64,000 bases of DNA. It comes from Nannocystis pusilla (GTDB taxonomy: Bacteria; Myxococcota_A; Polyangia; Nannocystales; Nannocystaceae). The notes below the pieces were generated by a model, which had not been told where the DNA came from, ran no database searches, and saw only the letters and a program-made list of their open reading frames with translations. The stretch spans positions 11,428,001 to 11,492,000 of the forward strand of contig NZ_JAPNKE010000002.1 of NCBI RefSeq assembly GCF_026626665.1, in the 5' to 3' direction. The translations under genes and the position numbers were made by a program. Shown here piece by piece: positions 1 through 9,619 of this stretch. Each line of letters opens with the position of its first letter. Within the stretch, counting starts at the first letter, position 1.

Positions 1-89
1 GGTCTGATTGAAGGTCAGCAGCCGCCGCGGTGGCAGGACGCTCTGTGCTCTCCGTCCTCACGCCTGCACTACCACTCGTGGCGGGCAAT

Positions 90-754
90 TCACAGAATGG
101 GAGCAACAATGCGGCCAGGGGCGCCGAGCGTGCCGGTCTGCGCGTGGCAACTGTTACAATCGCCCGTCGCCTGCGGGCTGAGCATTTTGCGCTCCTGATC
201 ACCCTGTACGACGCGCGCAGTGATCGGGAACATGACGGAACCGCCGTCCTTGAAGATGTCGTACATGAAATACCCGAGCCGTTGACCGCGAGCTTGACCA
301 CGCGCGCGTCGGCCATCGTGATCTCCACGAAGATCGGGACGGCGCTGCCGTCGAGGCCGAGGCAGTCGTCGGGCTCGTGACCGGTCGGATAGACCGTACC
401 GGCGATCGGAAAGCGATCGGCGATCTCCGGCTCCATGGCGTCGTGACACGTCAGGCACGCGACGCCCGGATGCATGTTTGGCGACTCCTCGTTTCCCATG
501 GTCCAGAACTGCTCGCGGCTGCACACCGGTTCGTGCGTCAACGGGTCGTCGCTGGGGCCGGTGCCGTCAGACGCGCTCTCGGAGCCGGAGCCGCCGCTGG
601 TGCTGCTCCCGCTATCGGCGGCACTCCCCGAGCTTGTCGGGGTCTCGCTGGTCGTCAGTTCGCTCGCGCTGCCGGTGGAACCCGAGGTACCAGCGTCATC
701 ACCGCATGCGGTGAGAGCCGCAACGCAGAAAAGAAGAACAGCACACGTGACCAT
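90..754 (-). CDS. Lipoprotein with two CxxCH haem-type motifs, frameshifted
   Basis: The start chosen (754) gives a signal peptide ending in the lipobox LTAC, so a membrane-anchored lipoprotein is expected. An in-frame ATG lies at 790. After a Ser/Thr/Gly-rich linker, the mature part has CLTCH and, near the C-terminus, CNSCH. Both have the CxxCH form of covalent c-type haem sites. The frame changes near 275, inside NGSG/YFMYDIF, with the sign of a one-base deletion. The residues on both sides read as one smooth protein, so an assembly error is more likely than a dead gene. Electron transfer is possible, but no axial ligand can be assigned and I cannot name a family. The upstream neighbour is a protease fragment. 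Confidence is good for a real secreted gene and low for haem function. Confidence 0.7.
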
Positions 755-784
755 GCTGTCCTTGGAGACTTCGCCGGCCGTTTT

Positions 785-971
785 CGTCATGCACCTGCTT
801 GAGCAAGTCTTGTGCCATCCATCCGAGCCTGTTACGGGGCGCCGAACGAGGTGCCAGCGCCAGCCCGCCCGGCGTGTGCAGCACGAGGTCGATTGGCACC
901 TCCGGCTCGGTCAGGTCGAGCGCACGCAGGATCGCCTCGCTGTCATGGATGTCGATGTAGCGCAGGAGCGG
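785..971 (-). pseudogene. Fragment of an SDH_sah (SppA/ClpP-fold) serine protease-like protein
   Basis: A short stretch on the minus strand reads YIDIHDSEAILRAL and then PIDLVLHTPGGLALA. This is the strongly conserved segment of the SDH_sah family of membrane-linked ClpP-fold proteins (often annotated serine dehydrogenase proteinase). An in-frame stop sits just upstream at 972-974. Downstream the family sequence stops abruptly after GGLALA, and the rest of the protein, including the catalytic region, is absent. Sequence on the far side (about 980-1080) holds a weak continuation in another frame. I read it as a decayed remnant truncated next to the lipoprotein gene. A sequencing indel could explain the frame change but not the missing C-terminal two thirds. 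Confidence 0.4.
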
Positions 972-1399
972 TTACCCAGGCCCTGTCGCGCCGGCTTTGC
1001 ACGCTCCTGCATAACCTGCATCGGTGCGCTCATCGCGCTTGCGAGCCGGACCGTGTAGCCGCAAGCAATGATGCGGCTTCCAGCCATCGCCCGCTCTCTG
1101 GAGAACGAAAGCCGCTCACTTTTCGGCGAGCAACTCGAAGATCTTGGCTGTGCAGCTGTCGAGCCAGGCGAGAGAGGAACGCATGCCGGGATCATGGTTG
1201 CGGCCCCGGGCGCGAGCACGACAGCTTTTCGCCGGACGACGACCTGCGGCACGGGCGTCTTTGAGCGAGACGGCCCGGCCGGCGTGGAGGATTCGAAGCC
1301 GTTCGCGGGCGCGGCCGCTCCGGCGGGCGCACATCTTTCGGTTGCCGTTTCACCCGGATCACTCTTAATTGAGTGACCACAGAATCCGACGAGGAGCCG
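972..1399. other. Stretch without a supported gene
   Basis: About 430 bp between the protease remnant and the next start at 1400. Short open frames exist on both strands but are Arg/Pro-rich and lack start signals or recognisable motifs. A minus-strand frame at 1116-1334 ends in a plausible-looking tail, but it is not enough to call. The region should hold the promoter of the 1400 gene. I could not identify -35/-10 boxes. Confidence 0.4.
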
Positions 1400-1771
1400 A
1401 TGCACAACACAATGCAAGATATTCAGGAATACCACCTCCATTGCGATGGCATGCGGATCGTGTTCGGCCAGCGAGACGGCGAACCCACGCTCCAGTACGA
1501 CCGGCGCATCTTCAGCGGCCGGGAGCTCTATCTCGAGCAGACTCAGGCCGGCAAATTCGTGACCGTCGAGCTCGAGCGCGTGCCGGACCTGCACATCATC
1601 CGCCTCACGCTCGCTATACCCACCGCGAATCTGCCCGCCGGCGCCAGGTCGACGAACATCGCGACCTTCGCCATCGTATCGACCGAGCGGACGACCATCG
1701 CCGGGTCCGCCGGCGTGGACGGACAGATCGTTACGTACGAGGTGATGTCGCTGACCGGGAACGCGTGGTAG
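1400..1771 (+). CDS. Hypothetical 123-residue protein
   Basis: The ATG at 1400 is chosen because GAGGAG sits six bases upstream. A more upstream in-frame codon at 1373 lacks such a site. The product is acidic to neutral, has no signal peptide or membrane segment, and is rich in alternating hydrophobic/polar residues (for example GKFVTVELE and IRLTLAIPT), suggesting a small beta-sandwich. I do not recognise the family. It is followed after about 100 bp by an HExxH gene on the same strand, so the two may be co-expressed. The function is unknown. Confidence 0.65.
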   Translation: MHNTMQDIQEYHLHCDGMRIVFGQRDGEPTLQYDRRIFSGRELYLEQTQAGKFVTVELERVPDLHIIRLTLAIPTANLPAGARSTNIATFAIVSTERTTIAGSAGVDGQIVTYEVMSLTGNAW

Positions 1772-1867
1772 ACGGCGCATCGTCACGCGCGCCCTGCGTC
1801 GCTCCACCAGAGCCTGCTCGAGCACCGCTCGGATCGGGCAGCCCCCTCGCCGAGCGGAGGACCAGAC

Positions 1868-3118
1868 ATGACAAGCAGCACGATCGCCCCCACCGATTCC
1901 CTCCATCTGACCTCGTTCTACCTCGCCGCCGAGTCGGGTCGCGCGCGTCAGTTCGAGCTGCATTTCGGCCCCGAGTGCGAGGGCCATCGCGAGGGCCTGC
2001 TGCTCATCGACCCCAATCACTGCGGCCTCGACGGTTGGGGGGACCGGACCGCGCGGGGGATACGAGAGCGTCGGCGCAGACACGGCGTTGGAGATCTGGA
2101 CCGACACACGCGAGAAGCTGCGGAGCCGCGTCAAGGACGAAGGAATCAAAGTCATCGAGAGCAGCGACTCTCGTCTCGAGGGCCCGATGGCCGCGAAGGA
2201 CGGCAAGATCCACGTCAAGCCAGATTGGATGGAGAGCACATACATCCGCAAGGAGAGCCAATGGAGTCTGTTCTGGATCCTCCTGCACGAGATCCTGCAT
2301 CTGGAGGGCTACAAGGACGCCGTGAGCGCGAATGACGCGTTCGGGAGCCCGCTGACTGGTGAACGCGAGATCGCTATGCAAGGACCGGCGGAGAAGAAGT
2401 CCGTCTCTTGGATCGGCGACGTGGAGTTTCGGCTCAACGTTATCCGGATCGGGCTCGGTCTCCCGGTACGGACCAACTATTCGGATGCGCCGCCCGAGGC
2501 GGCCAATCCCCGGGCAAGCCGCCGATGGGCGTGTTCTTCGCCGACAAACCCGGTCCAGGCCGGAAGGAATACGTAGGGAGTGTCATGGCCGACCCCGCAT
2601 TCAGCCCTGAGGAGAGGGTCAAGCGCGCCGGCGATCTGTTTCTCCCCAAGGATTTCGACCAGACGGCGCACACGGTGAAGAGGCGCGAGGCCAAGGCCAC
2701 TGCGAAGGGCGCCCAAATCGCCCCGGGGCTCATCGTCGAGGAGTTGCAGTTCGACAATGATCGGAAGACGCATACGCACTCGAAGCCGCCAATCAAGATC
2801 AAGATCTACTCCAGCGGGGTCATTGAGATCTCCGGCGCCTACGAATACGTGGTTGACGAGGTGCGGCGCCGCGGTGTCGTCTCGGGCGGCGGTTTTTCCC
2901 TCGACGGCAACTCCATCCATATTCTTTTCGATTGGCAAGAGACCGACAAGACCGGCTGGGCGCGCCGCGGTACGGCCGACCTGGCGCTATCCGTCGTCAG
3001 CGACGAATACACGCGTCTCATGCATCATCTCCCCGTCAGATTCGCTGGGAGCTGGACCAGGAGCGACCAGAGGGCCGCGGCCAGCATGAGCATGAAGGTG
3101 ACGCGCATCACCGAGTGA
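1868..3118 (+). CDS. HExxH-containing protein of unknown family, two frame breaks
   Basis: A good ribosome site (GGAGG) precedes the ATG at 1868. The protein reads in three segments: 1868 to about 2060, about 2060 to 2510 in a shifted frame, and about 2510 to 3118 back in the first frame. The junctions lie at a G-run (GCGGGGGATA) and at CCCCGGG, typical homopolymer trouble spots, so I treat it as one protein of about 415 residues. The middle segment contains LLHEILHLEGY, whose HEILH matches the HExxH zinc-binding signature of metallopeptidases. No third ligand can be assigned. The C-terminal half is a soluble alpha/beta region with GGGFSLDGNSIHI and no family I recognise. There is no signal peptide. 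It could be a minimal metallopeptidase or a toxin-like effector; the evidence does not separate them. Confidence 0.6.
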
Positions 3119-3130
3119 GGCTCCGCGCGG

Positions 3131-4294
3131 TCAACGAGCGTCCACCATAGGGCCGCCGGCCTCGCCATGCCGGTTCGCGCCCCAGCAACTCACTTCACCC
3201 GAGGCATGGAGAAGGCACGAATGCGAATAGCCGACGGCGACCTGGACTGCGTCCCGGACGTTCGCCAGCGTGCGGGGCGAACGGACCGAGCCGCGCTGGA
3301 GCGCCTCTTGAAGCGGAGGCGTGAGGGCTTCGCCCCAACATTCGACGGCGCCGTCCCGGCTCCACGTGCAGGCCGAGCTCAACGAGAGCGCGAGGCCGAC
3401 GGCCGGACGCCGGAGCGGGACCTCGATCGGCGTGACGGGGTACAGCGGCCGCAAATTCTTCGCTCGGGGATCCGTCCAGCAGTGGACCGTTCCGTCGCGG
3501 AGACGAGCGCAGCTGTCCTGCGACAGGCACGCGAGCTGAACCGCCGGTGCCGGCAAGCCGATCGGCTCGCTCGGCGCGCGTTCGGGGTGCTCGAGCCGTC
3601 CGCATGCGACCGAGCCCGCGGCGTCGAGGGTGCACATGCCGTCAAGACACAGCGCGATGTCGCGAACGCCGGCGAGCGCCTGCGGAGGTTCGACGTGCTG
3701 CGGTGAAGAGGCGGATACGGTGGTGCAGACAGGCTCCCCCATGTCTCGAACGACACAGATACGCTCTGCCCGGCTCCGCAATCGACCGCGCTCGAGCCGC
3801 GTGAGGTCGATCGGGACCGCCACCCCAAGGCTGTGCAATCCGAGTTCCTCCGCCTCGAGTCGGCCGGGCGCATACGTCAACCAGTCGGCCCCGACGACGG
3901 CGCCGATATACGCGTCGCGGTCGGGGAACAGGTGTGCCCCGTCGAGCCGAGTGATCCGGCGCGGGTCCCCAGTCTGCGTTTCGGGGTCATCGAGGCGCCC
4001 CCAACAATACACCGCGCCTTCCACTTGCCGCGCGCAAGTCAGCTCTTGACCCACGACGACCTGGACGACGTCGTGGAGCCCGGCGATCTTGCGCGGCTCG
4101 AGCACGACCTCGAGGTGCCCCGGCTCGTCGCGGGCACTCAGTGGCGTCTGGGAGGGCACTGTCGACGGCGCGGCCGAGCCGGTGCTCCCCTCGCTCGGGG
4201 GGTCGGCGCGCCGCGAACAGGCCAGGACCAGCACGAACCACCCTGTCCAGAGCCACGTTCGGCCGCCCCCGTCGCGCTGTCGTGGCGGCGTCAC
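3131..4294 (-). CDS. RCC1-like repeat lipoprotein
   Basis: The GTG at 4294 starts a basic N-region, a hydrophobic stretch and the lipobox LVLAC, so the product should be lipid-anchored outside the cytoplasm. The mature part of about 360 residues contains repeated blades of the RCC1/beta-propeller type: VVVGQELTCARQVEGAVYCWG, QDSCARLRDGTVHCW, SSACTWSRDGAVECWGE and GYSHSCLLHASGEVSCWG. The Cys-x-Trp pairs are typical of secreted myxobacterial RCC1 lipoproteins, which are abundant in these genomes and mostly uncharacterised. The stop lies 13 bp from the stop of the preceding plus-strand gene, so the two converge. Binding of a surface ligand is a guess. Length (387) is enough for roughly one propeller. 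Confidence 0.85.
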   Translation of the reverse strand: MTPPRQRDGGGRTWLWTGWFVLVLACSRRADPPSEGSTGSAAPSTVPSQTPLSARDEPGHLEVVLEPRKIAGLHDVVQVVVGQELTCARQVEGAVYCWGRLDDPETQTGDPRRITRLDGAHLFPDRDAYIGAVVGADWLTYAPGRLEAEELGLHSLGVAVPIDLTRLERGRLRSRAERICVVRDMGEPVCTTVSASSPQHVEPPQALAGVRDIALCLDGMCTLDAAGSVACGRLEHPERAPSEPIGLPAPAVQLACLSQDSCARLRDGTVHCWTDPRAKNLRPLYPVTPIEVPLRRPAVGLALSLSSACTWSRDGAVECWGEALTPPLQEALQRGSVRSPRTLANVRDAVQVAVGYSHSCLLHASGEVSCWGANRHGEAGGPMVDAR

Positions 4295-4619
4295 TCCGTT
4301 CAGAAGTTACCGGAAGCAGTCGCCGCGCGCTCAAACAGTTCGATGAGAATCCTCGTCAAGCGCAAGAAAGCCCGAAGGGCCGCGGGTGACGCTCCACGGC
4401 GTCGCCAGGCATCATGAGCCTGGGCATGGCGGACGCGCTGGGGCCTGTAGCGCCCTCGACGGCGCATGCGTGCGAACGAGGCACCTCGCTATAGCGAAAG
4501 GATGCGATACTCGCCCCTTCGCGTCGATCGGCTCTTCGGGGGTTCGCTCCGCCGTCGCCGGCCGTGTTGCCCGGCCCGCATGCAGCCCTTCGAGCTCGGC
4601 ATGGCACTCGAGCAGGAAC
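4295..4619. other. Intergenic, nothing identified
   Basis: About 325 bp upstream of the RCC1 lipoprotein and downstream of the 4620-5111 gene. Open frames here are Arg/Ala-rich shadows. It should include the promoter of the lipoprotein, but no clear motif was found. Confidence 0.4.
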
Positions 4620-5111
4620 TCAGCGCGGGGCGGTCGCCGGGAGCGTCAGCGCGCCGCTCACGTCGTTCACCACGCCCAGGTCGCGCCAGTGCGGCACCAA
4701 CAGCTCCAGCGCGTCCTTCGCCGAGATGCCCCGCCGTCCGCACGCCCGCTCGAGCATCTTCATGCCGGTCCGCCGCAGCGAGCCGAAATAGAGCTGCAAG
4801 CGCCAGGCGTCGAACATGTGCGGCCGGTCGAGCTTGTCGTGGACGTCGATCGCCCGCCGCGACACCGGTTCGTAGAACGCGACCCCGCCGCCGTGGCGCG
4901 TGTACTTCCAGCGCTGCGCGTCGAGCTCCACCTCTCCGACGAACGGTATTTCGCGGAACCAGAACATTCCTTCCCCGCGAGCGAAGGCTCGGTGAAAGGC
5001 GGCGACGAGCGCCACCTGCGTATCGACGAAGCGCCGCAACTCGTCCAGGATCGGCCCCTGATCGCCCGGCTCTGCGCGATGCTCGATTGCTTCGTCCGCC
5101 ACGCCCGCCAT
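4620..5111 (-). CDS. DUF6896-like protein, 163 residues
   Basis: The start is set at the ATG at 5111, because the sequence further upstream in frame is Arg/Gly-rich and unlike protein. Features seen are an N-terminal helix, then RWKYTRHGGGVAFYE, RAIDVHDKLD and FDAWRLQLYFGS. The combination of a His-Gly turn, an Ile-Asp-x-His-Asp strand and a Phe-Asp-x-Trp-Arg-Leu helix resembles DUF6896, a small family often found near polymorphic-toxin immunity genes. That assignment is from memory of the pattern and is moderate at best. There is no signal peptide, so it is cytoplasmic. It is divergent from the 5419 gene across about 300 bp. Confidence 0.65.
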   Translation of the reverse strand: MAGVADEAIEHRAEPGDQGPILDELRRFVDTQVALVAAFHRAFARGEGMFWFREIPFVGEVELDAQRWKYTRHGGGVAFYEPVSRRAIDVHDKLDRPHMFDAWRLQLYFGSLRRTGMKMLERACGRRGISAKDALELLVPHWRDLGVVNDVSGALTLPATAPR

Positions 5112-5418
5112 TCTAGCCCAACGCGCCGCCGAATGCCGCTGTCCTGGAACACATCGGGAACCTCCTTCGGCTACGCCAGGCCCAGGCGGTCGCCCGCGAC
5201 TGCCGCACGGTATCTGTGCGACGCACCACATCGAGATGTGGGGCGAGGCGTCGGTGGACGAAGATCCGCTCCGTGGTCGCTACGAAGCGCGGAGTGTCGC
5301 CCGGGATGTCGACGCGCACCGGAGCGCCGCGCCCCTGAAGGGGGTGCGGCTTCTTCACCCGGCGTGAGTGCGCGAGTGCGAGCGAGCGGCGGCGCGGGCG
5401 GCGGGGTAGAATGGAGCC
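5112..5418. other. Divergent intergenic region
   Basis: About 307 bp between two divergent hypothetical genes. It must hold both promoters, but I could not pick convincing boxes. Confidence 0.4.
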
Positions 5419-6168
5419 GTGCCGGCGACAAGGCTTGAGCAGGCCGAACAGCGACTCGCGCAAACCGAGGCCGTGCGGACCATGGTCGTCAAGTTGCGTG
5501 CGTTGCTCGAGGGGCGGATGACCCGCGCGGAGGTGAAGGCCTGGACCCGCGAGGTATGGCCGCCCGGTAGCGGCCAAGGCAGCCCGTTCACATCGCCGGA
5601 TGCAAACTGCGTGTTCGACTCGATCTTGAATCTCGAGGAGCGGTGGGGCGATCACGAATTGGTGCGAGAGGTCGATTTGCGCGCCTATCTGCGCTGGCTC
5701 GGCGAAGGCGAGGCATTCCTCGCCGATGACGAGGCGCTGGTGGTGCTCGAGCGTGACCTCGAGGATTTCGCGGCGCAGACCGGGACCGAAGCGATCCGGT
5801 GGTGGCTCGACGGGATCGGCTGGTGTGCGGCGGTCCGCTTCTGCGCGCCGGCCCGCGGGCGACCGTTCGTGGCGCGCGGGCAGTTCGAGCGGCCGAAATG
5901 GCTGGGTATTTGCACGCTGCGCGGCGACGACTTGCATGATGCGATCGTGGATCTGTTCGAGGCGCTGGCGATCGATGATGAAGATTGCTGGCTCATCCAT
6001 CCGCAGGTCAACCTGACGCGATTGCCCGTCTGGGCGCTGTGGCGCGAGGACGATAATTGCAACCGCTTCGAGGTCGCTCGGTTTCGCAGCTACGCGAAGG
6101 CGCGTGAGCAGGAGCGGATGTTCACGGCGCTCGGCCACAAGCAGGTCTACTGGGTCGATCCGGCCTGA
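5419..6168 (+). CDS. Hypothetical cytoplasmic protein, 249 residues
   Basis: Starts at a GTG at 5419 with GGAG about five bases upstream. The product begins with a helical segment (RLEQAEQRLAQTEAVRTMVVKLR), possibly a short coiled coil. It continues with acidic, Trp-rich sequence including WPPGSG, CVFDSILNLEER and YLRWLGEGEAFL. No signal peptide, membrane segment or catalytic motif is visible. The composition and the neighbouring DUF6896-like gene recall immunity-type proteins, but this is inference from context only. The frame is clean over its whole length. Confidence 0.65.
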   Translation: MPATRLEQAEQRLAQTEAVRTMVVKLRALLEGRMTRAEVKAWTREVWPPGSGQGSPFTSPDANCVFDSILNLEERWGDHELVREVDLRAYLRWLGEGEAFLADDEALVVLERDLEDFAAQTGTEAIRWWLDGIGWCAAVRFCAPARGRPFVARGQFERPKWLGICTLRGDDLHDAIVDLFEALAIDDEDCWLIHPQVNLTRLPVWALWREDDNCNRFEVARFRSYAKAREQERMFTALGHKQVYWVDPA

Positions 6169-6747
6169 GGCCAACGTGATGTTGACGGACCGCGTCCTGA
6201 CCTGCGGCTGGCCCTCCGCTGGACAGTCGGGAGGCGAGCGACGAGCGTGGCTGCGCGGAAGGGGTTGAGATTGAGGCGCCGCTGGGTGTCCTCCTTCTCG
6301 AGGGTCTTCAGCCAGAAGGCCGGGGCGAGCTCGAGGACCCGGCTCTTGGGCCAGGACGGCGTGGTTGCCTGCAATCCTTCTCGCGACGTGGCATACATCT
6401 TCGTCGCCGGTGATGGAAGCGATGCATACGACTTCGCGTCTTCCATCCATGCAGCATTCTGACGGGCTCAGCGGCGCCGGCACCCGCCGGATGGCACGCG
6501 GTACACGTCGGTACTCAGCCGTCGTCGCCTCCGCGAGGTCGTCCAGAGAGCCGGCGGCTGTATCTCCGTGCCGAGCCTCAAAAACCGCCGCAGACTCCGC
6601 GAGTTCGGCGAGCCGCCAGGCGATGCCCTGCTCGCTGCCAATCGCCTTTCTGGGGACCAGATGTCTTCCCTGGCCAAGCTCCTCAAGCGAGGCAAACGCG
6701 CTAAACTGCGTGATGATTCTCGGTTCCGCTCCGGACTCAGTCTTCAT
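6147..6747 (-). CDS. Possible frameshifted hypothetical gene
   Basis: Two minus-strand segments look protein-like and would join by a frame change near 6450: the N-part from the ATG at 6747 (containing FASLEELGQGRHLVPRKA and AWRLAELAESAAVFEARHG) and a C-part containing TSREGLQATTPSWPKSRVLE and LEKEDTQRRLNLNPFRAATL. The second part is poor in Arg compared with shadow frames, which is why I list it. No family is recognised and the last 25 residues look non-coding. The stop would overlap the 3' end of the plus-strand gene at 6168. Low confidence. Confidence 0.3.
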
Positions 6748-6957
6748 GAGACTCCTCGGCCACATACACCCCCTCATGTCAAGCTCGAAGCGTCGAACGT
6801 CGAGCGCCGCCCAGCTCGGCCGCACCTCGGCATGGGCGCGCTGGTACTTGGCGGCGTCGGTCTTGCTCGACGCTGCGGGGCGGCGCGCGAGGTCAGAGCG
6901 TTCGCAGGCGGCGCGCCTCTGCTTGCCGCCAAGGACTGCCGCGCCGATACTGCGGCG

Positions 6958-7733
6958 ATGCTCCGCCACGTCGTCGGTCTGCTGCAGCTCGCTGTCGCCT
7001 GCACTCCGACCGCGAGGCGCGAGCCCGAGGCCGTGCCCACGCCCGCCGCCGAGTCCGCGCCCGTCGTCCCCGATGCTCCGCCGAGCACGGCAGCCTCGCG
7101 GCGCGAGCCCGAGGCCGTGCCCGCGCCTGCCGTCGAGCTCGCGCCCGTGGACCCCGAAGCCTCGACGATCACGGCGACGCTGCTGGGGCACAGCATGGGC
7201 AAGCCCCCGCTGCGCTTCTACAACGTCCGCCTGACCCTCGTGAACCGTCGCGGGCACGCCGTCTGGTTGGTCTTCCCTGACCACGCCGAAGACGCGCTCC
7301 CGGCCGCCCCCGTGTTCGTGTCCAACTCGGCGCCTTATCTCCCGTTCGGCGGAAAGGCCTACGACGGTGCGGGAGGTCGAGTCGTCGAAGTCACGATGTA
7401 CGGTGCACCCGGCTTCCTCGCCTTCCATCTTCCGCCGCACGGCCGGGTCGTGTTCGATGATTATTCGTTCGACGCCTCGGAGTCCGTCGACGGCATCGAC
7501 GCGTGGGAGGTCGCGACGCTGAAGGTCGACGACAAGCTCCCGCTCGAGCGCTGGCTGCCGTACGAGGCGCTGTCCGCCCCCGAGGTGCGCATCGCGGCGG
7601 ATACCGAATGGATCAACCTCGACTCGAGCAGGAGCGCGAGCATGTCGCATCGCGCCACGAACCCATCGGCAAGGTCACCGCCGAGGTGCTCCAGCGCTTG
7701 CGGATCGAGTTCCGCGACGAGAAGTCCCCCTAG
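6958..7733 (+). CDS. Lipoprotein with duplicated Pro/Glu linker, frameshifted near the end
   Basis: The ATG at 6958 opens a short signal peptide with LAVAC as likely lipobox. It is followed by a linker in which RREPEAVPTPA recurs as RREPEAVPAPA about 27 residues later, a clear tandem duplication. The mature domain of about 190 residues is beta-rich (VRLTLVNRRGHAVWLVFPD, VVEVTMYGAPGFLAFHLPPHG) and ends in a KVTAEVLQRLRIEFRDEKSP-type tail in a shifted frame. The change lies near 7620 and has the sign of a one-base deletion. The fold suggests a small extracytoplasmic beta-sandwich. I do not recognise a family. Upstream sequence in the same frame lacks coding character, which supports this start. 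Confidence 0.65.
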
Positions 7734-8018
7734 ATCGGCCGCGGAAGCGCGTCCGCGTGACTCCGCGACGCGATCTGTGGATTGACCGAGCTTCGGCGAC
7801 CCAGCGACCTACGATCTGTCCGCCGGCCACGACATCGATTCGTGGCTGCTCGAGCGCTACAGGCAATAGCGCCCGCCCATGCGCATGGTCGCGGCGCGAC
7901 GGCGAGGGCGGCCGGAAACCTCGCCTCGCTCGTCGAGCGCCGCACCTGCGACGTTCTCATCGCGGTCACCATCCGAGGCGAAGGCGCTCGAGGCTGTCGC
8001 AAAGGTCGGCTGACGCCT
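7734..8018. other. Short intergenic with a possible gene remnant
   Basis: A plus-strand frame from 7786 to 7869 reads like the tail of a protein (DLSAGHDIDSWLLERYRQ then stop), but a stop immediately upstream leaves only 27 codons. It may be a relic of a lost gene. Nothing else was found. Confidence 0.25.
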
Positions 8019-9482
8019 TTACGGCGCCGCGCGGCGGGCCGTGACGATCCAGGCGCGCGAGTCCAGGAGGACCCCCTCGCCGGTCTGGTGCGCGGCGAGG
8101 GTCGCACGCAACCTGCCCACTGCGCGCTGCGCCGCCGCCGATTCCATTCGCAGGAGCATCTCCCGCGTCGAAATGAAGTCGCGCACGAGCTCGACCGCCG
8201 CGGACGCGTCGGGGCCGTAATCGACCGACTCGCGCACCTCGGCGAAGGCGATGTCGATAAAGCCAGCGGCGGCGAGGAGAGACTCGACCGCGGGCGGATC
8301 GGCGAGCGAGAACGGATCCAGCAGCCCTGGCGACGGGCTGGTGCCCAGCGCCTCCTGGATCGCGGTGGCCCACTCGTTTCGCTCGCGGCTCTGCCACACC
8401 ATCATGACCAGGCGCCCGCCCGGGCGCGTCGCGCGGGCGATGTTCTTGAACGCGGCCAGCGGGTCGGCGAAGAACATGGTGCCGAACCGACTGAGGACGA
8501 CGTCGAAGCTGGCCGGCGGGAACGCATGGACCTGAGCATCGCCACGCTCGTAGGTCGCGTTCTGCACCCCCTCCTCCGCGGTGCGTCGGCGCGCGAGCGC
8601 CAGCAGCTCCGCGGAGATATCGACACCGAGCACGCTCCCGGACGCCGCCGCCCGGGCTGCGTCGCGCGTGGACTGCCCGCCGCCGCAACCGATGTCGAGC
8701 GCGCGATCACCCGGGCGCACCCCGGCCGCCGCGCGCAGCCGCTCGTTGTGACGGCGCAGCTCGGCGTCGTAATGGTCGATGAGCCGCAGCCGCGGCCGAC
8801 GCCGACGCCCGGCCTGCTCGAGCAGGCTCGCGAGCTCGACGGGGCGGCTCAGCGCCACACAGTGGCCGGCAGCGATCTCGTCGGGCACGACGCCGAGGCG
8901 ACCGGCCACCACGCGGCGCAAGAAGGCGGGCGGGAAGAAGCGATCGTCGGCGCACAGGACGAAGCGGGTCGGCACCTCCGGCAATGCGTCGAGCGGCCAC
9001 GGCGACGCCATCGCGGCCTTCGCAGGGTGCGCGCGCTCCTTGCTCATCGCCAGGGTCGCCAGCTCGCGCGGCACGTCGTGGTAGAAGCAGACGTACGGGT
9101 CGTCGCTGCCGGTCACCCCGCCGTCGCGCGCGGCCTGCTCCTCGACCGCCTGCCGGTATCTCGTGTTCTGCCACCAATCGCGCGGCGCCTCGCCCGGAGC
9201 GGGCACCATCCCGCTGACGAACACCAGGGCATCGACGGGGAGCCGGGCAGCGACCAGCGGGGCCGTGAACCCGCCGAACGACTGGCCCACGACGACCAGG
9301 TCCCTGCGGTCGCCGACGGCGGCGACCACCGCGTCGGCGTAGTCCTCGAGCTCGAGCGAGTCGTCGTCGCCAGGGAGGTCGGGGGCCACCACGTCGTGCC
9401 CGCGCGCCCGCAGCTCGGCCTCGACCAGGTGCCAGTACCAGCCGACGTCGCCGGCGCCGTGGATCAGGACGAAGGTGCTCAT
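8019..9482 (-). CDS. Alpha/beta-hydrolase fused to a SAM-dependent methyltransferase
   Basis: From the ATG at 9482 the first about 225 residues are an alpha/beta-hydrolase: FVLIHGAGDVGWYW oxyanion region, VVVGQSFGGF nucleophile elbow (Gly-Gln-Ser-Phe-Gly), and ADDRFFPPAF and AAGHCVALS carrying the expected acid and His. Without a stop it runs through an Arg-rich linker into LIDHYDAELRRHNERLRAA and then LDIGCGGGQSTRD, the motif I of a class I methyltransferase, with GVDISAELLALARRR and RPGGRLVMMVWQ. No ATG, GTG or TTG suitable for a separate methyltransferase start exists near the junction, which favours a genuine fusion. Because one-base losses are common in this window, two overlapping genes cannot be excluded. 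It lies downstream of the SnoaL-hydrolase gene on the same strand (137 bp gap) and is likely under the same control. Confidence 0.8.
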   Translation of the reverse strand: MSTFVLIHGAGDVGWYWHLVEAELRARGHDVVAPDLPGDDDSLELEDYADAVVAAVGDRRDLVVVGQSFGGFTAPLVAARLPVDALVFVSGMVPAPGEAPRDWWQNTRYRQAVEEQAARDGGVTGSDDPYVCFYHDVPRELATLAMSKERAHPAKAAMASPWPLDALPEVPTRFVLCADDRFFPPAFLRRVVAGRLGVVPDEIAAGHCVALSRPVELASLLEQAGRRRRPRLRLIDHYDAELRRHNERLRAAAGVRPGDRALDIGCGGGQSTRDAARAAASGSVLGVDISAELLALARRRTAEEGVQNATYERGDAQVHAFPPASFDVVLSRFGTMFFADPLAAFKNIARATRPGGRLVMMVWQSRERNEWATAIQEALGTSPSPGLLDPFSLADPPAVESLLAAAGFIDIAFAEVRESVDYGPDASAAVELVRDFISTREMLLRMESAAAQRAVGRLRATLAAHQTGEGVLLDSRAWIVTARRAAP

Positions 9483-9619
9483 GCGATGCCCTCGGTGGAG
9501 GGTAGCCCGTTTTTTAGCGCCCTGGCGATGACCGTGAGCCCGAGCCGCGGGTCTTCCGCGGGACGAGTCCAGGAGGTGCAGCCGCGTACCGGCGATCGCC
9601 TGCAGAGCTGCCCTGCGGC

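Noticed and set aside
5113..7650. Minus-strand open frame of about 845 codons
   Set aside because: It spans several better-supported plus-strand genes; most of it is Arg-rich and unlike protein. Only a short part was kept as a low-confidence candidate (6147-6747).
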